Shown here: one piece after another, positions 1 to 14,230 of the stretch
How the letters are laid out: each line of letters opens with the position of its first letter
Position numbering within the stretch: position 1 is the stretch's first letter
Source of the DNA: Urophycis tenuis
Taxonomy: Eukaryota; Chordata; Actinopteri; Gadiformes; Phycidae
Assembly (NCBI GenBank): GCA_036785325.1
Contig: JAXIVH010000105.1
Coordinates: 7,501 to 71,500 of the forward strand
DNA length: 64,000 nucleotides
Direction: 5' to 3'
Position numbers and translations under genes: made by a program
The notes under the pieces: generated by a model
The model's database searches: none
Told to the model about the DNA's origin: nothing
Seen by the model: only the letters and a program-made list of their open reading frames with translations

Positions 1-430
1 CACCCCCATCACTGAGCCAGGATTGGAAATTTCTAGCCACCCCGGGTGTGGGCTTTATAAAAAAAATAATAAAATTGTTTAAAAAAAAAAATAAAAAAAT
101 CATAACAGACCCCACCCCCATCATTGAGCCAGGATTGGAAATTTCTAGCCACCCGGTGTGGGCTTTATAAAAAAAATAAAAATAAAAAAATCATAACAGA
201 CCCCCCCCACCCCTGAGCCAGGATTGGAAATGTCTAGCCACCCCGGGTGTGGGCTTGATAAAAAAAATAAAATAATAAAAAATCATAACAGACCCCCCCC
301 CCCCCCATCACAGAGCCAGGATTGAAAATTTCTAGCCACCCCGGGGGTGGGCTTTAGAAAAAAAGTTAAAAAAAAAAAAAATCACAACAGCCCCCCCCCC
401 CCCCCCCCCCCCCATCACTGAGGCAGGATT
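1..430 (+). repeat. Four-monomer block duplicated at 45537-45950
   Basis: The order of unusual features here recurs 45.5 kb downstream: a spacer with AATAATAAAATTGTTT, CATCATTGAGCC, a shortened ACCCCTGAGCC core start with AAATGTCTAG and CTTGATAAAA, then GGATTGAAAATTTC with GGGGGTGGG and CTTTAGAAAAAAAGT. Such a shared series of rare variants implies common descent of the block. Confidence 0.85.
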
Positions 431-1256
431 GGAAATTTCTAGCCACCCCGGGTGTGGGCTTTATAAAAAAAATAATAAAATTATTTAAAAGAAAAATTAA
501 AAAAATCATAACAGACCCCCCCCCCATCACTGAGCCAGGATTGGAAATTTCTAGCCACCCCGGGTTTGGGCTTTATAAAAAAAAAAAATTAAAAATCATA
601 ACAGACCCCACCCCCCCCATCACTGAGCCAGGATTGGAAATTTCTAGCCACCCCGGGTGTGGGCTTTATAAAAATAAAAAATAGAAATCATAACAGACCC
701 CCCCCCCATCACTGAGCCAGGATTGGAAATTTCTAGCCACCCCGGGTGTGGGCTTTATAAAAATAAAAAATAAAAATCATAACAGACCCCAACCCGATCA
801 CTGAGCCAGGATTGGAAATTTCTAGCCACCCCGGGTGTGGGCATTATAAAAAAAAAATTAAAAAATTAAAAATCATAACAGACCCCACCCCCATCACAGA
901 GCCAGGATTGGAAATTTCTAGCCACCCCGGGGGTGGGCTTTATAAAAAAAAATAAAGTAAAAAAAAATCACAACAGACCCCCCCCCCCCCATCACTGAGC
1001 CAGGATTGGAACTTTCTAGCCACCCCGGTTGTGGGCTTTCTAAAAAAAAAATAAAAATGAAAAAAAATTCATAACAGACCCCCCCCCCATTACTAAGCCA
1101 GGATTGGAAATGTCTAGCCACCCGGGGTGTGGGCTTTATAAAAAAAAAAAAAAAAAAAATCATAACAGACCCCACCCCCATCACTGAGCCAGGATTGGAA
1201 ATGTCTAGCCACCCCGGGTGTGGGCTTTATAAAAAAATAAATAAAATAAAAAAATA

Positions 1257-1258
<2 letters not shown>

Positions 1259-1286
<28 letters not shown>
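1259..1286 (+). repeat. (AAAT)n spacer
   Basis: About seven AAAT-type units form the end of the spacer before CACAACAGACC. Shorter versions are at about 60529-60547, 62578-62594 and 63510-63526. Confidence 0.8.
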
Positions 1287-1290
<4 letters not shown>

Positions 1291-1381
1291 ACAGACCCCC
1301 CCCCCCCCCCCCAATCACTGAGCCAGGATTGGAACTTTCTAGCCACCCCGGGTGTGGGCTTTATACAAAAAATAAAAAAAT

Positions 1382-1413
<32 letters not shown>

Positions 1414-4400
1414 CATAACAGACCCCCACCCATCACTGAGCCAGGATTGGAAATTTCTAGCCACCCCGGGTGTGGGCTTTATAAAAAAAAAAAGAAAAAA
1501 AAAAATCATAAGAGAGCCCCCCCATTACTGAGCCAGGATCGGAAATTTCTAGCCACCCCAGGTGTGGGCTTTATATTAAAAAAAAAATAATAATAATAAT
1601 AATCATAAAAGACCCCCCCCCCCCCCCCCCCCATTATTGAGCAAGTATTGGAAATTTCTAGCCACCCCGGGTGTGGGCTTAATAAAAAAAAATTATAAAT
1701 AAATAAAAATTCATAACAGACCCCACCCCCATCACTGAGCCAGGATTGGAAATTTCTAGCCACCCCCGGTGTGGGCTTTATAAAAAAAAAAAGAACACAT
1801 AAAAATTCATAACAGAACCCCCCCCCCCCCCCCCATTACTGAGCCAGGATTGGAAATTTATAGCCACCCCGGGTGTGGGCTTGGTAAAAAAAAAAAATTA
1901 ATAAATCATAACAGACCCCCCATCACAGAGCCAGGATTGGAATTTTCTAGCCATCCCGGGGGTTGGCTTTATAAAAAAAAATAAAATAAAAAAAAATCAC
2001 AACAGACCCCCCCACATCACAGAGCCAGGATTTGACATTTCTGGCCACCCCGGGGATGGGCTTTATAAAAAAAAAAATAATAATAAATCACAACAGACCC
2101 CCCCCCCCCCCATCACTGAGGCAGGATTGGAAATTTCTAGCCACCGCCGGTGTGGGCTTTATAAAAAAAAAAATAATAAAAAAAAATAATAATAAAAAAA
2201 AAAAAAAAAAATTCATAACAGACCCCCACCCATTACTGAACCAGGATTGGAAATTTCTAGCCACCCCGGGTGTGGGCTTTATAAAAAAAAAAATAATAAT
2301 AAATCATAACAGACCCCCCCCCCCCCCATCTCTGAGAAAGGATTTGAAATTTCTATCCACCCCGGGTATAGGCTTTATAAGAAAAAAAAAAAAAAAAAAT
2401 CATAACAGACCCCCCCCCCATCACAGAGCCAGGATTGGAAATTTCTAGCCACCCCGGGGGTGGGCTTTATAAAAAAAAAAAAATAATAAAAAATCATAAC
2501 AGACACAACCCCCATCAATGAGCCAGGATCGGAAATTTCTAGCCACCCCGGGTGTGGGCTTTATAAAAAAAAAAATAAAATAAATAAATCACAACAGACC
2601 CCCCCCATCACTGAGCCAGGATTGGAACTTTCTAGCCACCCCAGGTGTGGACTTTATAAAAAAAAAAAAAAAAAAAAATCATAACAGACCCCCCCAACCC
2701 CCATCACTGAGCCAGGATTGGAAATTTCTAGCCACCCCGGGTGTGGGCTTTATAAAAAAATAATAAAAAAAACAAATTCATAACAGACCCCCCCCCCCCC
2801 CCATCACAGAGCCAGGATTGGAAATTTCTAGCCACACTGGGGGTGGGCTTTATAAAGAAAAAAAAAAAAATAATCACAACAGACCCCCCCCCCCATTACT
2901 GAGCCAGGATTGGAAATTTCTAGCCAACCTGGGGGTGGGCTCTATAAAAAAATAAAAATAAATAAAATCACAACAGACCCCCCCCCCCCCCCCATCACTG
3001 AGACAGGATTGGAAATTTCTAGCCACCCCGGGTGTGGGCTTTATAAAAAACAAAAAAAACAAAAATCATAACAGACCCCACCCCCATCACTGTGCCAGGA
3101 TTTGAAATTTCTAGCCACCCCGGGTGTGGGCTTTATAAAACAAAAAAAAAACAAAAAATCATAACAGACCCCACCCCCATCACGGAGCCAGGATTGGAAA
3201 TTTCTAGCCACCCGGGTGTGGGCTTTATAAAAAAAAAAAAAAAAAATCATAACAGACCCCCCCCACCCCCCCCCCATCACTGAGCCAGGATTGGAAATTT
3301 CTAGCCACCCCGGGGGTGGGCTTTATAAAAAAATAAAAAAAATAAAAAATCACAACAGACCCCCCCCCCCCATCACTGAGGCAGGATTGAAAATTTCTAG
3401 CCACCCCGGGTGTGGGCTTTATAAAAAATAAAAAAAAATTATATAAAAAAAAATTTAAAAAAATCATAATAGACCCCCCCCCCCCATCACTGAGCCAGGA
3501 TTGGAAATTTCTAGCCACCCCAGGGGTGGGCTTTAAAAAAAAAAAAAAAAAAAAAAATCATAACAGACCCCACCCCCATCACTGAGCCAGGATTGGAAAT
3601 TCCTAGCCAACCAGGGTGTGGGATTTATAAAATAAAATAAAAAAATCATAACAGACCCCCCCCCCCCTTCACTGAGCCAGGATTGGAAATTTCTAGCCAC
3701 CCCGGGGGTGGGCTTTATAAAAAAAAAATAAAAATAAAAAATCATAACAGACCCCACCCCCATCACTGAGCCAGGATCGGAAATTTCTAGCCACCCCGGG
3801 GTTGGGCTTTATAAAAAATAAAAAAAATAAATAAAATCACAACAGACCCCCCCCCCATCACTGAGCCAGGATTGGAACTTTCTAGCCACCCCGGGTGTGG
3901 GCTTTATAAAAAAATAATGAAAAAAACAAATTCATAACAGACCCCCCCCCATCACTGAGCCAGGATTGGAAATTTCTAGCCACCCCGGGTGTGGGCTTTA
4001 TAAAAAATAAAAAAAATAAAAATCATAACAGACCCCACCCCCTTCACTGAGCCAGGATTGGAAATTTCTAGCCACCCGGGTGTGGGCTTTATAAAAAAAA
4101 AAAAAAATCATAACAGACCCCCCCCCCATCACTGAGCCAGGATTGGAAATTTCTAGCCACCCCGGGTGTGGGATTTATAAAAAAAAAAAGAAAAATCATA
4201 ACAGACCCCACCCCCATCACTGAGCCAGGATTGGAAATTTCTAGCCACCCGGGTGTGGGCTTTATAAAAAAAAAAAAAAAAATCATAACAGACCCCCCCC
4301 CCCCATCACTGAGCCAGGATTGGAAATTTCTAGCCACCCCGGGTGCGGGCTTTATAAAAAAATTATTAAAAAAACAAATTCATAACAGACCCCCCCATTA

Positions 4401-4504
4401 CTGAGCCAGGATTGGAAATGACTAGCCACCCCGGGTGTGGGCTTTATAAAAAAAATAATAAAATTATATAAAAAAAAAAAAAAAAAAATCATAACAGACC
4501 CCCC

Positions 4505-5177
4505 CCCCACCATCACAGAGCCAGGATTGGAAATTTCTAGCCACCCCGGGGGTGGGCTTTATAAAAAAATAAAAAAAATAAAAAATCACAATAGACCCCC
4601 CCCCCATCACTGAGGCAGGATTGGAAATTTCTAGCCACCCCGGGTGTGGGCTTTATAAAAAAATAAATAAAATTATATTAAAAAAAAAATAAAAAAATCA
4701 TAACAGACCCCCCCCCATCACAGAGCCAGGATTGGAAAGTTCTAGCCACCCCGGTTGTGGGCTTGATAAAAAAAAAAAAAAATAAAAAAAATCATAACAG
4801 ACCCCCCCCCATCACAGAGCCAGGATTGAAAATTTCTAGCCACCCCGGGGGTGGGCTTTATAAAAAAAATAAAATAAAATAAAAAAACACAACAGACCCC
4901 CCCCCCCCCCCATCACTGAGCCAGGATTGGAAATTTCTAGCCACCCCGGGGGTGGGCTTTATAAAAAAAAAAAAAAAAAAAAAATCACAACAGACCCCCC
5001 CCCCCCCCCCCATCACTGAGGCAGGATTGGAAATTTCTAGCCACCCCGGGTGTGGGCTTTATAAAAAAAATAATAAAATTATTTAAAAAAAAATTAAAAA
5101 ATTCATAACAGACCCCCCCCCCCCCCCCATCACTGAGTCAGGATTGGAAATTTCTAGCCACCCCGGGTGTGGGCTTT

Positions 5178-5209
<32 letters not shown>

Positions 5210-5861
5210 CAGACCCCACCCCCATCACAGAGCCAGGATTGGAAATGTCTAGCCACACCGGGTGTGGGCTTAATAAAAAATGAAAAAATAAAAATCATAA
5301 TAGACCCCCCCCCATCACAGAGCCAGGATTCTAAATTTCTAGCCACCCCGGGTGTGGGCTTGATAAAAAAATAAAAAAAATAGAAATCATAACAGACCCC
5401 CCCCCCCATTACTGAGCCAGGATTGGAAATTTCTGGCCACCACGGGTGAGGGCTTTTTAAAAAAAAATGAAAAAATAAAAAAAATATCATAACAGACCCC
5501 CACCCCCATTACTGAGCCAGGATTGGAAATTTCTAGCCACCACGGGTGTGGGCTTTATAAAAATAAAAAAATTAAAAAAATCATAAAAGACCCCGCCCCC
5601 CCCCAATCCCTGAGTCAGGATTGGAAATTTATAGCCACCCCGGGTGTGGGCTTTATAAAAAAAAATAAAAAATAAAAAATCATAACAGACCCCCCCCCCC
5701 CCCCCCATTACTGAGCCAGGATTGGAAATTTCTAGCCACCCGGGGTGTGGGCTTTATAAAAAATAAAAAAAATAAAAAATCATAACAGACCCCCCCATCA
5801 CAGAGCCAGGATTGGAAATTTCTAGCCACCCCAGGTGTGGGCTTTATTAAAAAATAAATAC

Positions 5862-5898
<37 letters not shown>

Positions 5899-5961
5899 AA
5901 AGACCCCCCCCCCATTACTGAGCAAGTATTGGAAATATCTAGCCACCCCGGGTGTGGGCTT

Positions 5962-5992
<31 letters not shown>

Positions 5993-6526
5993 AACAGACC
6001 CCCCCCCCCCCATCACAGAGCCAGGATTGGAAATTTCTAGCCAACCCGGTTGTGGGCTTTATAAAAAAAAAATAATAATAAATAAATCACAACAGACCCC
6101 CCCCCCCCCCCATCACTGAGGCAGGATTGGAAATTTCTAGCCACCCCGGGTGTGGGCTTTATACAAAAAATAATAAAATAAAAAAAAATAAAAAATAAAA
6201 AAATAAAAATTCATAACAGACCCCCACCATCACTGAGCCAGGATTGGAAATTTCTAGCCACCCCGGGTGTGGGCTTTATACAAAAAATAATAAAATAAAA
6301 AAAAATAAAAAATAAAAAAATAAAAATTCATAACAGACCCCCACCCATCACTGAGCCAGGATTGGACATTTCTAGCCACCTCTGGTGTGGTCTTTATAAA
6401 AATAAAAAAAATAAAAAATCATAACAGACCCCCCCCCCCCCCATCACTGAGCCAGGATTGGAAATTTCTAGCCAGCCCGGGTGTGGGCTTTATAAAAAAA
6501 AAAAAAAAAATCATAACAGACCCCCC
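4505..6526 (+). repeat. Higher-order unit, copy 1 (~2.02 kb)
   Basis: About 20 monomers whose variant order is repeated immediately downstream. Diagnostic marks: AAAGTTCTAG with CCGGTTGTGGGCTTGAT (4738), the TCATCACAGACC spacer end (5205), GCTTTTTAAAAAAAAATG (5452), ACCCCGCCCC (5591), the TAAATACAATTATAAA spacer (5853) and CCACCTCTGGTGTGGTC (6377). Boundaries are accurate to about one monomer. Confidence 0.88.
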
Positions 6527-7997
6527 CCCACCATCACAGAGCCAGGATTGGAAATTTCTAGCCACCCCGGGGGTGGGCTTTATAAAAAAATAAAAAAAAT
6601 AAAAAATCACAATAGACCCCCCCCCCATCACTGAGGCAGGATTGGAAATTTCTAGCCACCCCGGGTGTGGGCTTTATAAAAAAATAAATAAAATTATATT
6701 AAAAAAAAAATAAAAAAATCATAACAGACCCCCCCCCCATCACAGAGCCAGGATTGGAAAGTTCTAGCCACCCCGGTTGTGGGCTTGATAAAAAAAAAAA
6801 AAATAAAAAAAATCATAACAGACCCCCCCCCATCACAGAGCCAGGATTGAAAATTTCTAGCCACCCCGGGGGTGGGCTTTATAAAAAAAATAAAATAAAA
6901 TAAAAAACACAACAGACCCCCCCCCCCCCCCATCACTGAGCCAGGATTGGAAATTTCTAGCCACCCCGGGGGTGGGCTTTATAAAAAAAAAAAAAAAAAA
7001 AAAAATCACAACAGACCCCCCCCCCCCCCCCATCACTGAGGCAGGATTGGAAATTTCTAGCCACCCCGGGTGTGGGCTTTATAAAAAAAATAATAAAATT
7101 ATTTAAAAAAAAATTAAAAAATTCATAACAGACCCCCCCCCCCCCCCATCACTGAGTCAGGATTGGAAATTTCTAGCCACCCCGGGTGTGGGCTTTATAA
7201 AAAAAAATAAATAAATAAAAAATCATCACAGACCCCACCCCCATCACAGAGCCAGGATTGGAAATGTCTAGCCAACGCGGGGGTGGGCTTTATAAAAAAA
7301 ATAATAAAAAAAATAAATAATAAAAATAAAAAAATAAAAATTCATAACAGACCCCCACCCATTACTGAGCCAGGATTGGACATTTCTAGCCACACCGGGT
7401 GTGGGCTTAATAAAAAATGAAAAAATAAAAATCATAATAGACCCCCCCCCATCACAGAGCCAGGATTCTAAATTTCTAGCCACCCGGGTGTGGGCTTGAT
7501 AAAAAAATAAAAAAAATAGAAATCATAACAGACCCCCCCCCCATTACTGAGCCAGGATTGGAAATTTCTGGCCACCACGGGTGAGGGCTTTTTAAAAAAA
7601 AATGAAAAAATAAAAAAAAATATCATAACAGACCCCCACCCCCATTACTGAGCCAGGATTGGAAATTTCTAGCCACCACGGGTGTGGGCTTTATAAAAAT
7701 AAAAAAATTAAAAAAATCATAAAAGACCCCGCCCCCCCCCATCCCTGAGTCAGGATTGGAAATTTATAGCCACCCCGGGTGTGGGCTTTATAAAAAAAAA
7801 TAAAAAATAAAAAAATCATAACAGACCCCCCCCCCCCCCCCCATTACTGAGCCAGGATTGGAAATTTCTAGCCACCCGGGGTGTGGGCTTTATAAAAAAT
7901 AAAAAAAATAAAAAATCATAACAGACCCCCCCATCACAGAGCCAGGATTGGAAATTTCTAGCCACCCCAGGTGTGGGCTTTATTAAAAAATAAATAC

Positions 7998-8028
<31 letters not shown>

Positions 8029-8096
8029 TCATAAAAGACCCCCCCCCCATTACTGAGCAAGTATTGGAAATATCTAGCCACCCCGGGTGTGGGCTT

Positions 8097-8127
<31 letters not shown>

Positions 8128-8645
8128 AACAGACCCCCCCCCCCCCCATCACAGAGCCAGGATTGGAAATTTCTAGCCAACCCGGTTGTGGGCTTTATAA
8201 AAAAAAAATAATAATAAATAAATCACAACAGACCCCCCCCCCCCCCATCACTGAGGCAGGATTGGAAATTTCTAGCCACCCCGGGTGTGGGCTTTATACA
8301 AAAAATAATAAAATAAAAAAAAATAAAAAATAAAAAAATAAAAATTCATAACAGACCCCCACCATCACTGAGCCAGGATTGGAAATTTCTAGCCACCCCG
8401 GGTGTGGGCTTTATACAAAAAATAATAAAATAAAAAAAAATAAAAAATAAAAAAATAAAAATTCATAACAGACCCCCACCCATCACTGAGCCAGGATTGG
8501 ACATTTCTAGCCACCTCTGGTGTGGTCTTTATAAAAATAAAAAAAATAAAAAATCATAACAGACCCCCCCCCCCCCCATCACTGAGCCAGGATTGGAAAT
8601 TTCTAGCCAGCCCGGGTGTGGGCTTTATAAAAAAAAAAAAAAAAT
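6527..8645 (+). repeat. Higher-order unit, copy 2 (~2.12 kb, one extra monomer)
   Basis: Head-to-tail copy of 4505-6526 with the same markers (AAAGTTCTAG at 6758, TAAATACAATTATAAA near 7991, CCTCTGGTGTGGTC at 8513). The offset is about 2022 bp at the start and about 2134 bp at the end, because one extra monomer of about 112 bp (core with CCAACGCGGGGG, about 7268-7380) is present here and absent from copy 1. Confidence 0.88.
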
Positions 8646-10831
8646 CATAACAGACCCCACCCCCATCACTGAGCCAGGATTGGAAATTTCTAGCCACCCG
8701 GGTGTGGGCTTTATAAAAAAAAAAAAAAAAATCATAACAGACCCCCCCCCCCATCACTGAGCCAGGATTGGAAATTTCTAGCCACCCCGGGTGTGGGGTT
8801 TATAAAAAAAAAATAAAAATAAAAAATCATAACAGACCCCGACCCCATCACTGAGCCAGGATCGGAAATTTCTAGACACCCTGGGGGTGGGCTTTATAAA
8901 AAAAAAATAAAAAATAAAAAATCACAACAGACCCCCCCCCCATCACTGAGCCAGGATTGGAACTTTCTAGCCACCCCGGGTTTGGGCTTAATCAAAAAAA
9001 AAAAAAAAAAAATCATAACAGACCCCCCCCCACCCCCATCACTGAGCCAGGATTGGAAATTTCTAGCCACCCCGGTTGTGGGCTTTATAAAAAAAAAAAA
9101 AAAAAAAAATCATAACAGACCCCACCCCCATCACTGAGCCAGGATTGGAAATTTCTAGCCACCCCGGGTGTGGGCTTTATAAAAAAAAAATAAAAATAAA
9201 AAATCATAACAGAACCCACCCCCATCACTGAGCCAGGATCGGAAATTTCTAGCCACCCCGGGTCTGGGCTTTATAAAAAAAAAAATTAAAAAATTAAAAA
9301 TCATAACAGAACCCACCCCCATCACTGAGCCAGGATCGGAAATTTCTAGCCACCCCGGGTCTGGGCTTTATAAAAAAAAAAATTAAAAATTAAAAATCAT
9401 AACAGACCCCCCCCCCCCATCACTGAGCCAGGATTGGAAATTTCTAGCCACCCCGGGTGTGGGCTTTATAAAAAAAAAAATGAACAAAAAAAAATTCATA
9501 ACAGATCCCCCCCATCACAGAGCCAGGATTGGAAATTTCTAGCCACCCCGGGGTTGGGCTTTATAAAAAAAATAATAAAATTATATTTAAAAAAAAATAA
9601 AAAAATCATAACAGACCCCCCCCCCCATCACTGAGCCAGGATTGGACATTTCTAGCCACCCCGGGTGTGGGCTTTATAAAAAAAAAAAAAAAAAAAAATC
9701 ATAACAGAGCCCCCCCCCATCACTGAGCCAGGATTGGAAATTTCTAGCCACCCCGGGTGTGGGCTTAGTAATAAAAAAAAAAATTAAAAAAAATCATAAC
9801 AGACCCCCCCCCCCCCCCCCCATCACAGAGCCAGGATTGGAAATTTCTAGCCACCCCGGGGGTGGGCTTTATAAAAAAAATAAAAAAAAAAATAAAAAAT
9901 AAATAAAAAAATAAAAATTCATAACAGACCCCCACCCATTACTGAGCCAGGATTGGAAATTTCTAGCCAACCCGGGTGTGGGCTTTATAAAAAAAAAAAA
10001 AAAAAAAAATCATAACAAATCCCCCACCATCACTGAATCAGGATTGGAAATTTCTAGCCACCCCGGGTGTGGGCTTTATAAAAAAAAAAAAAAAAAAAAT
10101 CATAACACACCCCACCCCCATCACTGAGCCAGGATTGGAAATTTCTAGCCAGCCCGGGTGTGGGCTTTATAAAAAAAATAAAAAAATAAAAAATCATAAC
10201 AGACCCCACCCCCAACACTGAGCCAGGATTGGAAATTTCTAGCCACCCGGGTGTGGGCTTTATATAAAAAAATAAAAAAAAATCATAACAGACCCCCCCC
10301 CCCCCAATCACTGAGCCAGGATTGGAAATTTCTAGCCAACCCGGGTGTGGGCTTTATAAAAAAAAATAAAAAAATTAAAAATCATAACAGACCCCACCCC
10401 CATCACAGAGCCAGGATTGGAAATTTATAGCCACCCCGGGGTGGGCTTTATAAAAAAAAATCAAATAAATAAAAATCACAACAGACCCCCCCCCCCATCA
10501 CTGAGCCAGGATTGGAACTTTCTATCCACCCAGGGTGTTGGCTTATAAAAAAAAAAAAAAAAAAAAATCATAACAGACCCCCCCCCCACCCCCATCACTG
10601 AGCCAGGATTGGAAATTTCTAGCCACCCCGGCTGTGGGCTTTATAAAAAAATAATAAAAAAAACAAATTCATAACAGACCCCCCCCATTACTGAGCCAGG
10701 ATTGGAAATGTCTAGCAACCCCGGGTGTGGGCTTTATTAAAATAAAATAATAATAAAAAATCATAACAGACCCCCCCCCCCCCCCCCCATCACAGAGCCA
10801 GGATTGGAAATTTCTAGCCACCCCGGGGGTG

Positions 10832-13260
10832 GGCTTTATAAAAAAAAATAAAAAAATAAAAAATCACAACAGACCCCCCCCCCACCCATCACTGAGCCAG
10901 GATTGGAACTTTCTAGCCACCCCAGGTGTGGGCTTGATAAAAAAAAAAAAAAAAAAAAAATCATAACAGACCCCCCCACCCCCATCACTGAGCCAGGATT
11001 GGAAATTTCTAGCCACCCCGGGGTTGGGCTTTATAAAAAAATAATAAAAAAAACAAATTCTTAACAGACCCCCCCCATTACTGAGCCAGGATTGGAAATG
11101 TCTAGCCACCCCGGGTGTGGGCTTGATAAAAAACATAAAAGATTTAAAAATCATAACAGACCCCACCCCATCAAAGAGCCAGGATTGGAAATTTCTAGCC
11201 ACCTGGGCGTGGGCTTTATATAAAAAAAAAAAAAACATAACAGACCCCCCCCCCCATCACTGAGCCAGGATTGGAAATTTCTAGCCACCCCGGCTGTGGG
11301 CTTTAAAAAAAAAAAAAAAAAAAAAATCATAACAGACCCCCCCCCACCCCCATCACTGAGCCAGGATTGGAAATTTCTAGCCACGCCGGCTGTGGGCTTT
11401 ATAAAAAAATAATAAAAAAAACAAATTCATAACAGACCCCCCCCATTACTGAGCCAGGATTGGAAATGTCTAGCAACCCCGGGTGTGGGCTTTATTAAAA
11501 TAAAATAATAATAAAAAATCATAACAGACCCCCCCCCCCCCCATCACAGAGCCAGGATTGGAAATTTCTAGCCACCCCGGGGGTGGGCTTTATAAAAAAA
11601 TTAAAAAAAAATAAAAATCACAACAGACCCCCCCCCCCCCCATCACTGAGGCAGGATTGGAAATTTCTAGCCACCCCGGGTGTGGGCTTTATAAAAAAAA
11701 TAATACAATTATTTAAAAAAAAAAATTAAAAAATCATAACAGACCCCCCCCCCATCACTGAGCCAGGATTGGAAATTTCTAGCCACCCCGGGTGTGGGCT
11801 TTATAAAAAAAAATAAAAAAATAAAAAATCACAACAGACCCCCCCCCCACCCATCACTGAGCCAGGATTGGAACTTTCTAGCCACCCCAGGTGTGGGCTT
11901 GATAAAAAAAAAAAAAAAAAAAAAATCATAACAGACCCCCCCACCCCCATCACTGAGCCAGGATTGGAAATTTCTAGCCACCCCGGGGTTGGGCTTTATA
12001 AAAAAATAATAAAAAAAACAAATTCTTAACAGACCCCCCCCATTACTGAGCCAGGATTGGAAATGTCTAGCCATCCCGGGTGTGGGCTTGATAAAAAACA
12101 TAAAAGATTTAAAAATCATAACAGACCCCACCCCATCAAAGAGCCAGGATTGGAAATTTCTAGCCAACCCGGGGGTGGGCTTTATAAAAAAAAAAATAAA
12201 AAAAAATCACAACAGACCCCCCCCCCCCCCCCCCCCCCATCACTGAGGCAGGATTGGAAATTTCTATCCAGCCCGGGTGTGGGCTTTATAAAAAAAAAAA
12301 AAAAAAAAAATCATAACAGACCCCACCCCCATCACTGAGCCAGGATTGGAAATTTCTAGCCACCCGGGTGCGGGCTTTATAAAAAAAAAAAAAAAAAAAA
12401 TCATAACAGACCCCCCCCCCCCATCACTGAGGCAGGATTGGAACTTTCTAGCCACCCCGGGTGTGGGCTTTATAAAAAAAAAAAAAAAAAAAATCATAAC
12501 AGACCCCCCCACCCCCATCACTGAGCCAGGATTGGAAATTTCTAGCCAGCCCGGGTGTGGGCTTTATAAAAAACAAATAAAAAAAACAAATTCATAACAG
12601 ACCCCCCCCATTACTGAGCCAGGATTGGAAATGACTAGCCACCCCGGGTGTGGGCTTGATAAAAAAATAATAATAATAAGAAATCATAACAGACCCCCCC
12701 CATTACTGAGCCAGGATTGGAAATGTCTAGCCACCCCGGGTGTGGGCTTGATAAAAAAAATAAAATAATAAAAAATCATAACAGACCCCCCCCCCCCCAT
12801 CACACAGCCAGGATTGGAAATTTCTAGCCAACCCGGGGGTGGGCTTTATAAAAAAATAAAAATAAAATAAAATCACAACAGACCCCCCCCCATCACTGAG
12901 GCAGGATTGGAAATTTCTAGCCACCCCGGGTGTGGGCTTTATAAAAAAATAAAAATAAAATAAATTCTTAACAGACCCCCCCCATTACTGAGCCAGGATT
13001 GGAAATGTCTAGCCACCCCGGGTGTGGGCTTGATAAAAAACATAAAAGATTTAAAAATCATAACAGACCCCACCCCATCAAAGAGCCAGGATTGGAAATT
13101 TCTAGCCAACCCGGGGGTGGGCTTTATAAAAAAAAAAAAAAAAAAAAATCACAACAGACCCCCCCCCCCCCCCCCCCCCCCATCACTGAGGCAGGATTGG
13201 AAATTTCTATCCACCCCGGGTGTGGGCTTTATAAAAAATAAAAAATAAAAAAATCATAAC
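10832..13260 (+). repeat. Patchwork repeats of ~0.95 kb period
   Basis: The rare spacer AACATAAAAGATTTAAAAA occurs three times (GATTT at 11141, 12106, 13048; spacings 965 and 942 bp), each after CATTACTGAGCC and before ATCAAAGAGCC. Segments 10832-11200 and 11797-12166 match closely. 12027-12275 and about 12965-13215 match next, including the rare CTATCCA core. A shorter offset of 758 bp links the CTAGCAACCCC monomers at 10711 and 11469. The mix of offsets indicates several overlapping duplications. Confidence 0.82.
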
Positions 13261-13870
13261 AGACCCCACCCCCATCACTGAGCCAGGATTGGAAATTTCT
13301 AGCCACCCGGGTGTGGGCTTTATAAAAAAAAAAAAAAAAAAAAATCATAACAGACCCCCCCCACCCCCATCACTGAGCCAGGATTGGAAATTTCTAGCCA
13401 CCCCGGGTGTGGGCTTTATAAAAAAATAATAAAAAAAACAAATTCATAACAGACCCCCCCCATTACTGAGCCAGGATTGGAAATGACTAGCCACCCCGGG
13501 TGTGGGCTTGATAAAAAAAAAAAAAAAAAAAAAAATCACAACAAACCCCCCCCCCCCCCCCATCACTGAGGCAGGATTGGAAATTTCTAGCCACCCCGGA
13601 TGTGGGCTTTATAAAAAAAATAATAAAATTATAAAAAAAAAAAAAAAAAAAATCATAACAGACCCCCCCCCCCCCCCATTACTGAGCCAGGATTGGAAAT
13701 TTCTAGCCACCCCTGGTTTGGGCTTTATAAAAAAAAAAAAAAAAAAAAAAAAATCATAACAGACCCCCCCCATTACTGAGCCAGGATTGGAAATTTCTAG
13801 CCACCCCGGGTGTGGGCTTTATAAAAAATAAAAAATAAAATTCATATCAGACCCCCCCCCCCATTACTGA

Positions 13871-13910
13871 GCCAGGATTGGAAATTTCTAGCCACCCCGG
13901 GTGTGGGCTT

Positions 13911-13941
<31 letters not shown>

Positions 13942-14050
13942 AACAGACCCCCCCCATCACAGAGCCAGGATTGGAAATTTCTAGCCACCCCGGGGGTGGG
14001 CTTTATAAAAAAAAAAAAATAATCATAACAGACCCCCCATCACTGAGCCA
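13871..14050 (+). repeat. Paralogue of the satellite on the LINE's right flank
   Basis: CTTAATAAAA, a long A spacer, CATCACAGAGCC with GGGGGTGGG, a spacer ending AATAATCATAACAG and a six- to seven-C tract before ATCACTGAGCC match 19019-19175 in order. It serves as a second uninterrupted reference for the insertion site. Confidence 0.7.
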
Positions 14051-14230
14051 GGATTGGAAATTTCTAGCCACCCCGGGGGTGGGCTTTATAAAAAAATAAT
14101 TAAAAAAAACAAATTCATAACAGACCCCCCCCATTACTGAGCCAGGATTGGAAATGTCTAGCCACCCCGGGTGTGGGCTTTATAAAAAAAAAAAAAAAAA
14201 AAAAATCACAACAGACCCCCCCCCCCCCCC

